From Willaertia magna (taxonomy: Eukaryota; Heterolobosea; Eutetramitea; Acrasida; Naegleriidae), in contig CADWAF010000598.1 of NCBI GenBank assembly GCA_902984215.1, positions 1-19,353 on the forward strand: a stretch of 19,353 nucleotides of DNA, in the 5' to 3' direction. Every line of letters begins with the position of its first letter. The first letter of the stretch is position 1. The notes under the pieces are model-generated. The model was not told where the DNA came from and ran no database searches. It saw only the letters and a program-made list of their open reading frames with translations. The translations under genes and the position numbers were made by a program. Positions 7,426 to 16,214 of this stretch are shown here, piece after piece.

Positions 7426-9417
7426 ATGAAAAAAATGATTTCACAACAAGATCTAGACATGAATCTCTGTGAAAAACAAAGAGAACAAACACAAAGAAGA
7501 CTTAACATCCTTGGCGGTCATTTACGATGTGAAAATACTTCACAACTAGATATGAATAATTGTAGTGGTAATCCTAAGTTTTTAACCAAACCAAACTATG
7601 AAACATATAAAGAAATGGGAAAGGGTATTCCTAACCAAAGACAAAAATTAGCAAAATGGAATGGATGGGGATATAAAGATACAGAGTTCATTATGGATGA
7701 TAAAAAAGATGTTCACATTACCGGTAATAGATACATTTTATCTGGAAAATGTGTACCTTCTTTCCGTCCATGGATGGAGAAATTTGCAGAGTTAAATGTT
7801 AACTATGAAAGTCCACCACAATCATGGGAGCAAATGAAGAACAAAATTCCAAAACCTATTTTATGTGAAGGCTTTTTAGAAGAAATTAAAAATGCAAAAT
7901 GTTACAAATTTATTTCCTTTGATGAAGAAGCCCGTTTGTATCATTCTCATGGACATTCATGTCAAGAAATTTTCCAATTGAGATATGGTAAATTTAAGAG
8001 ATGTGTAGATGTTGTTATTTATCCTGGATGTCATGAACAAGTAGAAGAATTAGTTAAAATTGCAAACAAGTATGCAAATAATGTTACTATTATTCCTTAT
8101 GGTGGAGGTACTACTGTTTCTCAAGCCTTGATGTGTCCAGAAAATGAAAATAGAATGATTATTTCACTAAATATGCAAGAAATGAATAGAATTTTAAGTG
8201 TGGATTATGATTCCAATACTGCTGTTATCGAATCAGGTGCCATTGGTACTGATCTTTTACAAGAATTAAAAGATAAATATGGTTTAACTATTGGCCACGA
8301 ACCTGACAGTGCTGAATTCAGTTCTCTTGGTGGTTGGGTTGCAACTAGAGCATCTGGAATGAAGAAAAATATTTATGGTAACATTGAAGATATGTTAGTT
8401 AATGTTAAAATTGTAACACCAACTGGTACTTGGTCTTTACCTTATGATGTACCAAGAAAATCAACTGGCCCAGATTTGTTGCAATTATTCTTGGGTTCTG
8501 AAGGTACCCTTGGTGTTGTCACAGAGGTTACATTGAGAGTGAGAAAAGCACCAGAATGTCAAATTCATGGTTCTGTAATTGTACCTGATTTTGAAACTGG
8601 TGTTGCATGTCTTCATGAGGTTGCCAACAAGAGAGTTGCTCCAGCATCTATTCGTTTAATTGACAATTCACAATTCCAATTCGGTCAATCCTTAAAGCCT
8701 AAACATGATGGAACTTTTGAAATTGTTGGTGATTGGTTTAAAAAGATTTATGTTACCAAAGTCTGTGGTTATGATCCAGAAAAGATGTGTGTAATAACTC
8801 TTTTATTTGAAGGAACAGAAGAAGAAGTTAATAAACAACAAAAGATAATTTATGACATTACTGCAAAATATGGAGGCTTAAAAGCTGGCGCAGATAATGG
8901 TATGAGAGGATATTTACTAACTTATTTAATTGCTTACTTGAGAGATTATGGTTTTGAATTTTACTTTATGGCTGAAAGTTTTGAAACATCTGTTCCATGG
9001 TCCAAGGTTATACCATTAACAAAGAGGGTTAAGGAAAGAATTATTCAATCTTCAAAGGAAAAGGGTGTTCCTTCTATACCTTGGGTATCTTCTCGTGTCA
9101 CCCAAACTTATGACACTGGTGCATGTGTTTATTTCTATTATGGATTTATCTTCAGAGGATTAAAAGATCCAATAGCTGTTTTTTCTGAAATTGAGGCAGA
9201 AGCAAGAGATGAAATTATTTTACAAGGAGGAAGTTTATCCCATCACCACGGTGTTGGTAAATTAAGAAAACAATGGATGCCTGAGTGCGTAAGAGAACAA
9301 GGTTTGGAAATTTTGAAGGCATTAAAACAAAAAGTAGATCCAAACAATTTGTTTGGTAATGGTAATTTAGGACTTACACACGCAGTGCTTTCTGTTTCTG
9401 AGACCGACAAGGAATAA
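7426..9417 (+). CDS. Alkyldihydroxyacetonephosphate synthase, peroxisomal (PTS2)
   Basis: FAD enzyme that swaps the acyl chain of acyl-DHAP for a fatty alcohol, the step that forms the ether bond in ether lipids and plasmalogens. 663 aa from the ATG at 7426, close to mammalian AGPS length; sequence upstream of 7426 is in frame but has no ATG. Residues 25-33, RLNILGGHL, fit the PTS2 consensus R-L-x5-H-L, so import into peroxisomes by the PEX7 route is expected. The PCMH-type FAD-binding domain covers about residues 190-370, with PYGGGTTVSQAL, GHEPDSAEFSSLGGW, and a GSEGTLGVVTEVTLR segment. The catalytic cap region has TGACVYFYYGF (family tyrosine near 569) and the HHH motif SHHHGVGKLR at 606-608. 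An AATAAA lies 17 bp after the stop. Confidence 0.96.
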   Translation: MKKMISQQDLDMNLCEKQREQTQRRLNILGGHLRCENTSQLDMNNCSGNPKFLTKPNYETYKEMGKGIPNQRQKLAKWNGWGYKDTEFIMDDKKDVHITGNRYILSGKCVPSFRPWMEKFAELNVNYESPPQSWEQMKNKIPKPILCEGFLEEIKNAKCYKFISFDEEARLYHSHGHSCQEIFQLRYGKFKRCVDVVIYPGCHEQVEELVKIANKYANNVTIIPYGGGTTVSQALMCPENENRMIISLNMQEMNRILSVDYDSNTAVIESGAIGTDLLQELKDKYGLTIGHEPDSAEFSSLGGWVATRASGMKKNIYGNIEDMLVNVKIVTPTGTWSLPYDVPRKSTGPDLLQLFLGSEGTLGVVTEVTLRVRKAPECQIHGSVIVPDFETGVACLHEVANKRVAPASIRLIDNSQFQFGQSLKPKHDGTFEIVGDWFKKIYVTKVCGYDPEKMCVITLLFEGTEEEVNKQQKIIYDITAKYGGLKAGADNGMRGYLLTYLIAYLRDYGFEFYFMAESFETSVPWSKVIPLTKRVKERIIQSSKEKGVPSIPWVSSRVTQTYDTGACVYFYYGFIFRGLKDPIAVFSEIEAEARDEIILQGGSLSHHHGVGKLRKQWMPECVREQGLEILKALKQKVDPNNLFGNGNLGLTHAVLSVSETDKE

Positions 9418-9433
9418 TAATTTTGTGATATTC

Positions 9434-9439
9434 AATAAA
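9434..9439 (+). terminator. Probable poly(A) signal of alkyl-DHAP synthase
   Basis: AATAAA, in the context TTCAATAAA, 17 bp after the stop codon and before the tRNA-Gln gene on the opposite strand. The same TTCAATAAA lies 13 bp after the ribulose-phosphate epimerase stop. Assignment rests on the hexamer and its position. Confidence 0.4.
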
Positions 9440-9469
9440 TTTTTTTGTCAAATGCCCAAAATTTTATAC

Positions 9470-9539
9470 CGTCTAGGGAGGAATCGAACCTCCGTCAAGG
9501 GATTCAGAGTCCCCTATGCTACCATTACACCACTAGACG
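9470..9539 (-). tRNA. tRNA-Gln (anticodon CUG), copy 2
   Basis: Identical over all 70 nt to the copy at 113-182, with the same cloverleaf, CUG anticodon loop and A and B boxes. Identity extends 7 bp upstream of the mature 5' end (CTGATGA on the plus strand), and then the flanks diverge. The TTTT terminator is on the minus strand at 9461-9458, 8 nt past the 3' end, followed by GGG as in copy 1. It sits between the convergent alkyl-DHAP synthase gene and the divergent UBA-PTH2 gene, whose ATG is 85 bp away. Confidence 0.93.
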
Positions 9540-9624
9540 CTGATGACTGAATTTGTTTAGCTTCAGTTATTATTTATGATTCTGTTTCTTATTGGGGGTT
9601 TTGGATAAGGCCTATCGTTTTAGA

Positions 9625-10188
9625 ATGGACAAAATAAAAATGAATCAACAAGTGATGCAAGAATTAGTTCAAATGGGTTTTACTCTTGAACAAGCTCTGG
9701 ATGCTGTTCAGAACGTTAATTCCGATAATATGAATGCATACGTAGAATATATCTTTAATAAAGGGAACGAGTCTTCTAATGTTATACAAAAGGAAGAATC
9801 AAAAACAACTGTCGCACCACAACAATACAAAATGGTTTTAGTTGTAAGAAATGACCTTGGAATGGGTAAAGGTAAAATTGCAGCTCAATGTTGTCATGCC
9901 GCTGTTGGTTTATACAGAAATGCAATGCTCTATTCAAATAATTCTACTTGGAAGAATAATATCGTAAACTGGGAAGAAACAGCTGAAGCAAAGATTTGCT
10001 TAAAAGTAGAAAGTGAACAAGAATTAGTTACACTCTATGAGAAAAGTAAACAACAAGGTTTAAATGCATATCTTGTGATAGATGCTGGGAGAACACAAAT
10101 TGAACCAAACTCTAAGACAGTTCTAGGTATTGGTCCTGCCCCAGTTGAAGAAATTGATAAAGTTACTGGTCGTTTAAGGTTGTTGTAA
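9625..10188 (+). CDS. Peptidyl-tRNA hydrolase 2 with N-terminal UBA domain
   Basis: Cleaves the ester bond of peptidyl-tRNAs released from stalled ribosomes, recycling tRNA. 187 aa from the ATG at 9625, the only ATG after the in-frame TGA at 9577. Residues ~8-47 form a UBA domain: QELVQMGFTLEQALDAV carries the MGF loop, followed by YVEYIFNKG. A short linker leads to the Pth2 domain, residues 68-187: KMVLVVRNDLGMGKGKIAAQ with the catalytic-region lysines, then CCHAAVGLY with the conserved His91, then YLVIDAGRTQIEPNSKTVLG, and GPAPVEEIDKVTGRLRLL at the end. No signal or membrane anchor is seen, unlike mitochondrial human PTRH2, so a cytosolic role linked to ubiquitin is plausible (inference). 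The gene is single-exon. Confidence 0.93.
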   Translation: MDKIKMNQQVMQELVQMGFTLEQALDAVQNVNSDNMNAYVEYIFNKGNESSNVIQKEESKTTVAPQQYKMVLVVRNDLGMGKGKIAAQCCHAAVGLYRNAMLYSNNSTWKNNIVNWEETAEAKICLKVESEQELVTLYEKSKQQGLNAYLVIDAGRTQIEPNSKTVLGIGPAPVEEIDKVTGRLRLL

Positions 10189-10340
10189 AAAATTCACAAA
10201 TATAATAATATTTGCTAACATAATTGTTATTGGAATTAAAAACGAAGAAAGGAATTTTGCATATTCGTACATTGTTTTTCAAGTCCGGTACAGCGTCACT
10301 TTTCAAAACAATCATCCAAATCAAAAAAAAAACAAACTAA

Positions 10341-11553
10341 ATGACCTGCCTATCAAAGCATCTTTTGTGCATTGTTTTAGGAATCCTTTCTTTAGTTGTT
10401 GGTAGAACCTACTGTCAAAATATAACTAGTAACCCTGGACAAGATGTTGAAATATCTGGAGGTACACAAGCCACAAATCATGAATTTCCCTTCATGGTGT
10501 CCATTCAATCTGTTGGTGGTGGACATTTTTGTGGTGGTAGTTTAATTAATAATAAATGGGTTCTTACTGCTGCACATTGTTGTTTTGGAGAGAATGGCTC
10601 CAAAACAACAGCTAGTTCAATACGTGTGGTCATTGGTAGGAATGATAACACTTGCAATGGTTGTAGTAATGCGTACAATGTGAAAACAATTTATACTCAC
10701 CCAAGCTATAACTCTAGAACTGTAAGAAATGATATTGCTCTATTGGAGTTATCGTCTACTGTTACAATTGATAATACCAATGTTAAATTGGTTTATTTAG
10801 AAAGTGGAAAATATCCATTTAATGCTGATGCAACTATTGCTGGGTGGGGATTGGTTGATGCCACAGATAATCTTCCATCAATGTTGCGAAAGGCAACTGT
10901 ACCAGTAGTTGATTATAATGTTTGTAACAGAAATCCTCTTTATTTATCAATTATTTTTCCAAACCAAATTTGTGCAGGTTTAGGACAAGGAATTGATACA
11001 TGTCCGTAAGTATTTTGTTACTTTATTATCTAATTTACGTAATTATAGAGGTGATAGCGGTAAGTAAATAATATTTACTATTAATTTAAAAATTCTTTTT
11101 TATTAAGGTGGACCAATATTTTACAAAAATTCTCTTGGTAACTTTGTTCAAATTGGTTTAACGAGTTATGGTCCAGATGTAGATTGTGGTGCAATAACTA
11201 GTAGAGGCGTTTATACGAATGTTACACATTATATGACCTTCATTAATCAGTACGTGACAAATGTAAATACTTATTCTTACAGCAGTAATCCTCAACCCGC
11301 AACCTCTCCCAAATCTTCCCCTGTTTCTCCTAAGGTTTCCCCTGTCGCTTCCCCAAAATCTTCTCCAAAACCAGTTGCTTCCCCAAAGATTTCGGCCAAA
11401 GTAAGCTCCAAATCCTCCCCTAACCCAATTATTGCTGTTGTTTCCAGCCAAAACGATGCTGCTCCAAAACCAAAGACCAGCAATGCCTCATTAAGGGAAT
11501 TTTCTGTAATTCTAATTTTGTATATATTTTCAATAATTTTTTTATTATTTTAA
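10341..11553 (+). CDS. Trypsin-like serine protease, secreted, probably GPI-anchored
   Basis: Three exons, 10341-11005, 11049-11059 (11 nt) and 11108-11553, joined over 43- and 48-nt introns, give 373 aa. Residues 1-25 are a signal peptide (CIVLGILSLVVG core). The chymotrypsin fold follows from ISGGTQATNHEFPF (residue 38, the mature N-terminus). The triad is His79 in LTAAHC, Asp131 in RNDIALLEL and Ser225 in GDSGGP. The residue six before the serine is Asp219 (chymotrypsin 189), predicting cleavage after Arg/Lys. After the catalytic domain, residues ~290-332 are SPK/SSP repeats resembling a glycosylated stalk. The last ~15 residues are hydrophobic (ILILYIFSIIFLLF) and run to the stop, as in a GPI-attachment signal. 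Retention of intron 1 gives a stop just before the catalytic serine. It is convergent with BOP1, with stops 16 bp apart. Confidence 0.92.
11049..11059 (+). other. 11-nt microexon encoding the catalytic Gly-Asp-Ser
   Basis: An internal exon of the trypsin-like gene flanked by ATAG and GTAAGT. It supplies the last base of a Pro codon, then Gly-Asp-Ser, then the first base of the next Gly codon. Only this exon restores the family motif DTC-x-GDSGGP between the upstream DTC and the downstream GGPIF. Its length is not a multiple of three. Confidence 0.85.
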
Positions 11554-11569
11554 TAAATAAAAATGTAAT

Positions 11570-13999
11570 TTAAGAAGTGTACAAACGAATTGTTGAATCG
11601 GCACCTGCAGTAAATAGCCATGGTTGAATTGGGTGGAACTTACAATCTAAAACACCTAAATAATCAGTCTTTTTGTGACCCTTTAAAATCTTAACTGGAA
11701 CAATCATTGTTTCTTTTGTCCAATCCTCATAAACCATTCCATGGAATACATTTGTTGTACAATCATCTGAGCTTGTTGCAAATAATGGATACCTTTTATG
11801 GAAATCAACAGCACGAATAGCTCTCTTGTGGAAACGAAGAGTTTTATAAGGACGAGATGATATTGCTAAATCAAACCATTCCATTCTTTCATCAAAACCT
11901 CCTATTAAAACGTGATTACCAGATGGATGAATTGCCAAAGATGAAACATATTGACACTTTTGACCTTTCAATTTCTTAGTCAATGTTTGTTTTGCTAAAT
12001 TATAAATTCTAACCATTCTTGTACTGACAACATAGAAATGTGGTTTCTTTGGGTGGAACATTATACGTATATACTTTTGAGATGCGTTTTTAACCTTAGT
12101 TCCTTCTTTAAAAACTTTTTGTGAACCACGATGAGAAATTTGGTGAATTAAAATACCTTGACTGTAAGAATTAGGTGCTAGTGAGGCAAAGTAATCACCC
12201 TTAGTATGCCATGTTACTTGTGTTACCACAGAGTGATGAATAATTTCACACATAACTCCTTCAGTTCTTTTTGATTTTCCTTCTTCAGAACGATAGAATT
12301 TCCATGTGACCAATTTAACAGTTCTTCCCTTAACAGATTTTCCACTAATTTCTTTTTCTTCTTCTTCATCACGTTCTTCATCGCTTGCCTTTTCCTCATT
12401 CTCTTCTTTTGGTTCCTCTTCTTCATTATCAACATCATATTGATCTTTTTCTTCATCCTCAAATCCCTTCTCTGGGAATAAATCTTCTGTTAATTCATTA
12501 GTAACTTCATTTCCACTTTCTTCTGGTTTAATTAAATAAACAGAAAGACCTGCAGCAACAGCTAAAAGATTAAGTTTAGGATTAGGATTCCATTCGATCC
12601 ATTTTGGAGGTTCATTAAATTGCCAAATATGTCTACATCTTCCAGTGTCAATTTCCCATAATCTTGCGGTACCATCATCACTTGCACTAGCTAACCATTT
12701 ACCAGTTGGATCAACACTAATTGATCTAACTTTATCTTGATGGCCTTCATATATTAAACTTTGAATTTCAGGATAAGGACGTAATTCCTCAGGCTTAGGT
12801 AATTGTGGTAATAAAGAATCAGGATCTTCAATAATTTGTTCTTTCTTAGGTTTAACTCTTGGAGCTAAATATAAATCTAAACATCTTTCAAATCTTTCCT
12901 TAACAAAATCATCATAAACAGGAACATGACGTAAAGAATCATATATTTTAACATCAGGATATTCAGCTGGTGGTCTATAAGAGAGGGTGTGATCTGGTAA
13001 TTTCTCTTTAGGTGGTGGTAATATACTAATTCTAGAAGCACCATTTATTACTGAACCATCTTCTCCCCACATTAAATATACTTTAGGTTTTTCAGGTTTT
13101 GGTTCTTGAATTAAAGTCTTAGGATTTCTTTTATAACGTAAAGCTAATTTAGAAATCTTTTTGTACTCATCTTTGTTTGGTAAGAACTTTTTCTTTTGAA
13201 TGGAATTACCAACCATAGGGAATCTAGAATCTATCTTTACGTATTCTTGTTGTTCTCTGAATGCATCAAAACCTGGGGCATATCTACCCTTAACTGAAAT
13301 ATCTATAATTGTTTGTAAATCTTTATTACTTAAAACTACTTCTCTATCATTAACTTCATCATATACTGTTCTAATATAATTAGGATCATCATGTCTTGCA
13401 ATTAAATGATCTAATGCATCTTTTTGTTTCTTTCTAAATATCTTTTTACCTTGACGATCATAACCTATATGATCATATTCATCATACCATTCAATTGGTA
13501 CATTACCGATAGTATTTACTTGAGATTCATCTTCTTCTGAGTCATCGGAATCATGAACATCATAGAATAGTGAATTAGGATCCTCTCTAAAGTAATCCAC
13601 CATAGATTTTTTTGATTCTTCTTTTTCTTCATTAACCGAAGAGGAAAGATTGGTAAATGTTTCGTACACTTTGACATCTTCTTCGTCCTCATCATCATCT
13701 CTTTGTATATTTTCTTTTTCTATTTCAAAATCTATTTCATCATCGCTTACATATACATCATCATCCTCTTCAGTTTTTAAGTTAGAGGTTGAAGAGGAAA
13801 CAGAAGTAGATAATAAATTAGTATTTTCGTCTTCATCTTCCGACGATTCTTCTTCAACTATTTTATTATTATTTAATAATTTATTTCCATCAAAACCCAA
13901 TCTATCTTTAATACTAGAAGATAATTCCGATGTTTCTTCTTCAGAAATGTCGTCTTCTACTTCAGGTTTTTTCTTATTCTCTATTCTATTACGTTTCAT
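11570..13999 (-). CDS. BOP1: Ribosome biogenesis protein BOP1/Erb1
   Basis: 809-aa single-exon gene starting at the ATG at 13997-13999. BOP1 (yeast Erb1) joins PES1 and WDR12 in the PeBoW complex, needed in the nucleolus for 27S pre-rRNA processing and 60S maturation. Residues 1-160 are acidic and Ser-rich. The BOP1 N-terminal domain (about 165-405) has the hallmark IEWYDEYDHIGYD near 168, then GRYAPGFDAF, and SYRPPAEYPD. The WD40 propeller starts near 415 (GHQDKVRSISVDPTGKWLAS, then DDGTARLWEIDTGRC) and continues to the C-terminus (AGADSTIRLYTS). A Glu-rich insert of about 45 residues near 510-550 lies between early blades, where Erb1 proteins carry a long acidic loop. The N-terminal acid-rich stretch and the core are both in one uninterrupted frame. 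Confidence 0.97.
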   Translation of the reverse strand: MKRNRIENKKKPEVEDDISEEETSELSSSIKDRLGFDGNKLLNNNKIVEEESSEDEDENTNLLSTSVSSSTSNLKTEEDDDVYVSDDEIDFEIEKENIQRDDDEDEEDVKVYETFTNLSSSVNEEKEESKKSMVDYFREDPNSLFYDVHDSDDSEEDESQVNTIGNVPIEWYDEYDHIGYDRQGKKIFRKKQKDALDHLIARHDDPNYIRTVYDEVNDREVVLSNKDLQTIIDISVKGRYAPGFDAFREQQEYVKIDSRFPMVGNSIQKKKFLPNKDEYKKISKLALRYKRNPKTLIQEPKPEKPKVYLMWGEDGSVINGASRISILPPPKEKLPDHTLSYRPPAEYPDVKIYDSLRHVPVYDDFVKERFERCLDLYLAPRVKPKKEQIIEDPDSLLPQLPKPEELRPYPEIQSLIYEGHQDKVRSISVDPTGKWLASASDDGTARLWEIDTGRCRHIWQFNEPPKWIEWNPNPKLNLLAVAAGLSVYLIKPEESGNEVTNELTEDLFPEKGFEDEEKDQYDVDNEEEEPKEENEEKASDEERDEEEEKEISGKSVKGRTVKLVTWKFYRSEEGKSKRTEGVMCEIIHHSVVTQVTWHTKGDYFASLAPNSYSQGILIHQISHRGSQKVFKEGTKVKNASQKYIRIMFHPKKPHFYVVSTRMVRIYNLAKQTLTKKLKGQKCQYVSSLAIHPSGNHVLIGGFDERMEWFDLAISSRPYKTLRFHKRAIRAVDFHKRYPLFATSSDDCTTNVFHGMVYEDWTKETMIVPVKILKGHKKTDYLGVLDCKFHPIQPWLFTAGADSTIRLYTS

Positions 14000-14275
14000 T
14001 TCAATTTTTTCACAAAAACATTTCAGTAAAAATGTTGAACCAGATTTTGAAACAAAGCTTTGTTGCTAGTAATTCACTAAAACAAATGAATAACTTGGAG
14101 ATATTATCATAATTAATGTGTGGCCAGTCTAAACGAAAGCTTTTATTTGACTTTGGAAGAATAGCCTAATAGGAAACTTTTTTGATTGTTTGGAAGTATT
14201 ATATTTTTGTAAAATAAATAAATTAAAAAAAATATTAAACTTTCATATTGTTTGATCGATCTTTTTTAAAGTGTG
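14000..14275. promoter_or_regulatory. Divergent promoter region between BOP1 (-) and importin-alpha-like gene (+)
   Basis: 276 bp between head-to-head start codons. It contains AATAGGAAA at 14168-14176, shared with the other divergent promoter, and poly(T)/poly(A) tracts near 14215-14235 and 14260. A 26-codon ATG-started frame (14032-14112) lies inside but is probably not a gene. No RNA gene is visible. Confidence 0.4.
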
Positions 14276-16173
14276 ATGGAAATTGTAATAAGTAATGAAA
14301 GTAAAGCACTTTCATCGGAAAATGATAACAATACTAATAATATAATCGATCCATTAAATATAAATTTTGAACAATATAATAAAGAGTTAAAAATTAAAAA
14401 ACAACGAAAAAACCAAAAAAGTTTTATTATTGAACAAGTAAGAAAATATTATTGTCAACTTAAAAAAGATATTGATAATTATAATGTGAATAATAAACCA
14501 AGTCAAACTATTTTTTTAACTGACAAAGGTACATTACGAACATCATCTGATGAAAATATAAATAGTAATAATTTTGAACCATATTTAAAAAGATCACATT
14601 TAATGAGTGAATTTAAAAGGAAAGAAATTCCAAGAGTTGAATGCCAAAAAAATTTACATTTAATAGCTCAATATTTAGATGTCGATGTTTATGATTTTAA
14701 TATAGTTTTTGAATCTGTTTTAAGAATTAGAAGATTTGTTTCTGCAGATACCTCTCCACAATCTTTTCAACAAGCGATTGATAGTGGAGCAGTACCTTAT
14801 TTGGTAAATTTATTGAGAAAAGATGTTTTAGATAAATGGCTCAAAAAACAAGATAGAATCAACGCCAACAGTTTAATATTTGAAGTCTGTTGGGTATGTT
14901 TATTAATTTAATCTTATATTATTTACAATTTTTAATACTAAGGCTTTAACGAATATCGCCAGCGGTACAGGTGAGCAAACTCGTTTTGTTGTACAGTTTG
15001 GAGCTGTTCCATTGTTAATTGAATGGATAGGTAGTGAATGTGATGATATTAAGGAGCAATCCATATGGGCTTTAGCAAATATTATTGGCGCTCTGGAATG
15101 TAGAGATTATGTTGTAGTTAACTTTGGTATTGTTGGGAAATTAATTGAAGTTATTAATACTCCAAATTTGAAAATATCAATTTTAAGAGCGTGTAAGTTA
15201 TTTGTTTGTAAATTTATGTATTATTAATTATTATTTTAGCTGTATGGGCTCTTTCTAATTGTTTTAGAGGAAAGGTAAGTTGTTTTTTAATAATTTAACT
15301 AAAACTTTATAATAGCCAAGTCAAAAAATAGAATACGTAAAAATGGCTGCTCCCACTTTTGCTAACTTAGTTTATCATGCTGATAATGATGTTTTAAGTG
15401 ATTCTACATGGGGCATTGCTTATTCTACTGAGGGATCAGATGATTATATTGCGACTTTTGTAGAGGCTGGTGTTTGTAAGCGCCTAGTAGAATTAACTTT
15501 TAGTACAGAAGCAAGTATTTGTAGTGCAGCTTTGAGGAGTATTGGAAACATTACAACGGGTGACGATAGTTGCGTAGAGGTGCTATTAAATTGTGGAGTT
15601 TTACCAAGTTTAATTAGATTACTTGATAATCCTAAAAGAAGTATTAAAAAGGAATCTGTATGGACACTTTCAAACATTTGTGCCTCTAATGTTCATATAA
15701 AAGCCGTTTACGATGTTGGTATATTTACTAAGATACGTTCTAAATTTGATGAAGAAGATGTAAGTGTTAAAAGAGAAATATTATGGACATTTGGCAATGC
15801 CTTATCTGGTTCTAGTGATCAAGTTAGACTAGATATCATAGATTCTTGTAATTTATGTGACATGTATCAAAAATCTCTAACAACATTTCAAGCTGACGCT
15901 AAAATATTAGGTGTAATATTTGAAACTCTTGAAGTTTTAATGAAACCTATTCAATATTTCAGAGACATTGGAGAACCATTAAAAGAAAAGGAATTTTTAG
16001 AACAATTTAGACCTTTAGTTGAAAAAGTTAAATTTTTATCATCAAGTGCCACTAGCAAATACGCTAATACCTTTTTATCTTTTTATGAAGAATATACACC
16101 TATTCAATCAATTGATGATAGTAATACTAACAGTAATACAAATGCCAAGGAGGAGATTGGAGTATTATATTAA
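14276..16173 (+). CDS. Importin-alpha-like ARM-repeat protein (divergent)
   Basis: Nuclear import adaptor that binds classical NLS cargo and importin beta. Four exons, 14276-14893, 14943-15192, 15240-15274 (35 nt) and 15316-16173, over 49-, 47- and 41-nt introns, give 586 aa. Each splice restores ARM helix sequence: EVCW-ALTNIASG, LRA-SVWALSN, and FRGK-PSQK. ARM repeats carry the Trp/Asn NLS-binding ladder: CWALTNIASG, IWALANIIG, VWALSNC, then WGIAYSTEG (usually WALSYLSDG), ALRSIGNITTG, VWTLSNICA and LWTFGNALSG. The N-terminus has one basic patch, KIKKQRKNQK, then a helix, which resembles the second half of an importin-beta-binding domain. The usual upstream Arg-rich half is missing, and a ~100-residue Asn/Lys-rich stretch precedes the ARM array. 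It is longer than typical importin alpha (520-550 aa). The start is the ATG at 14276. Confidence 0.9.
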
Positions 16174-16214
16174 ACTAACTTTGCCGCCAATGTAGATATT
16201 GTATTATAAAACAA

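Noticed and set aside
11158..11483. Minus-strand open frames over the protease 3' end
   Set aside because: Their Gly/Glu/Arg-rich translations come from reversing the SPK repeats. The plus frame matches the protease family and continues the catalytic domain.
13650..14069. Plus-strand Ser-rich frame opposite the BOP1 N-terminus
   Set aside because: It is the antisense of acidic Glu/Asp codons of BOP1.
14032..14112. 26-codon ATG-started frame between BOP1 and the importin-alpha-like gene
   Set aside because: It is short, lies in a divergent promoter, and has no domain or second exon. It could be a leader ORF, but I see no support for a gene.
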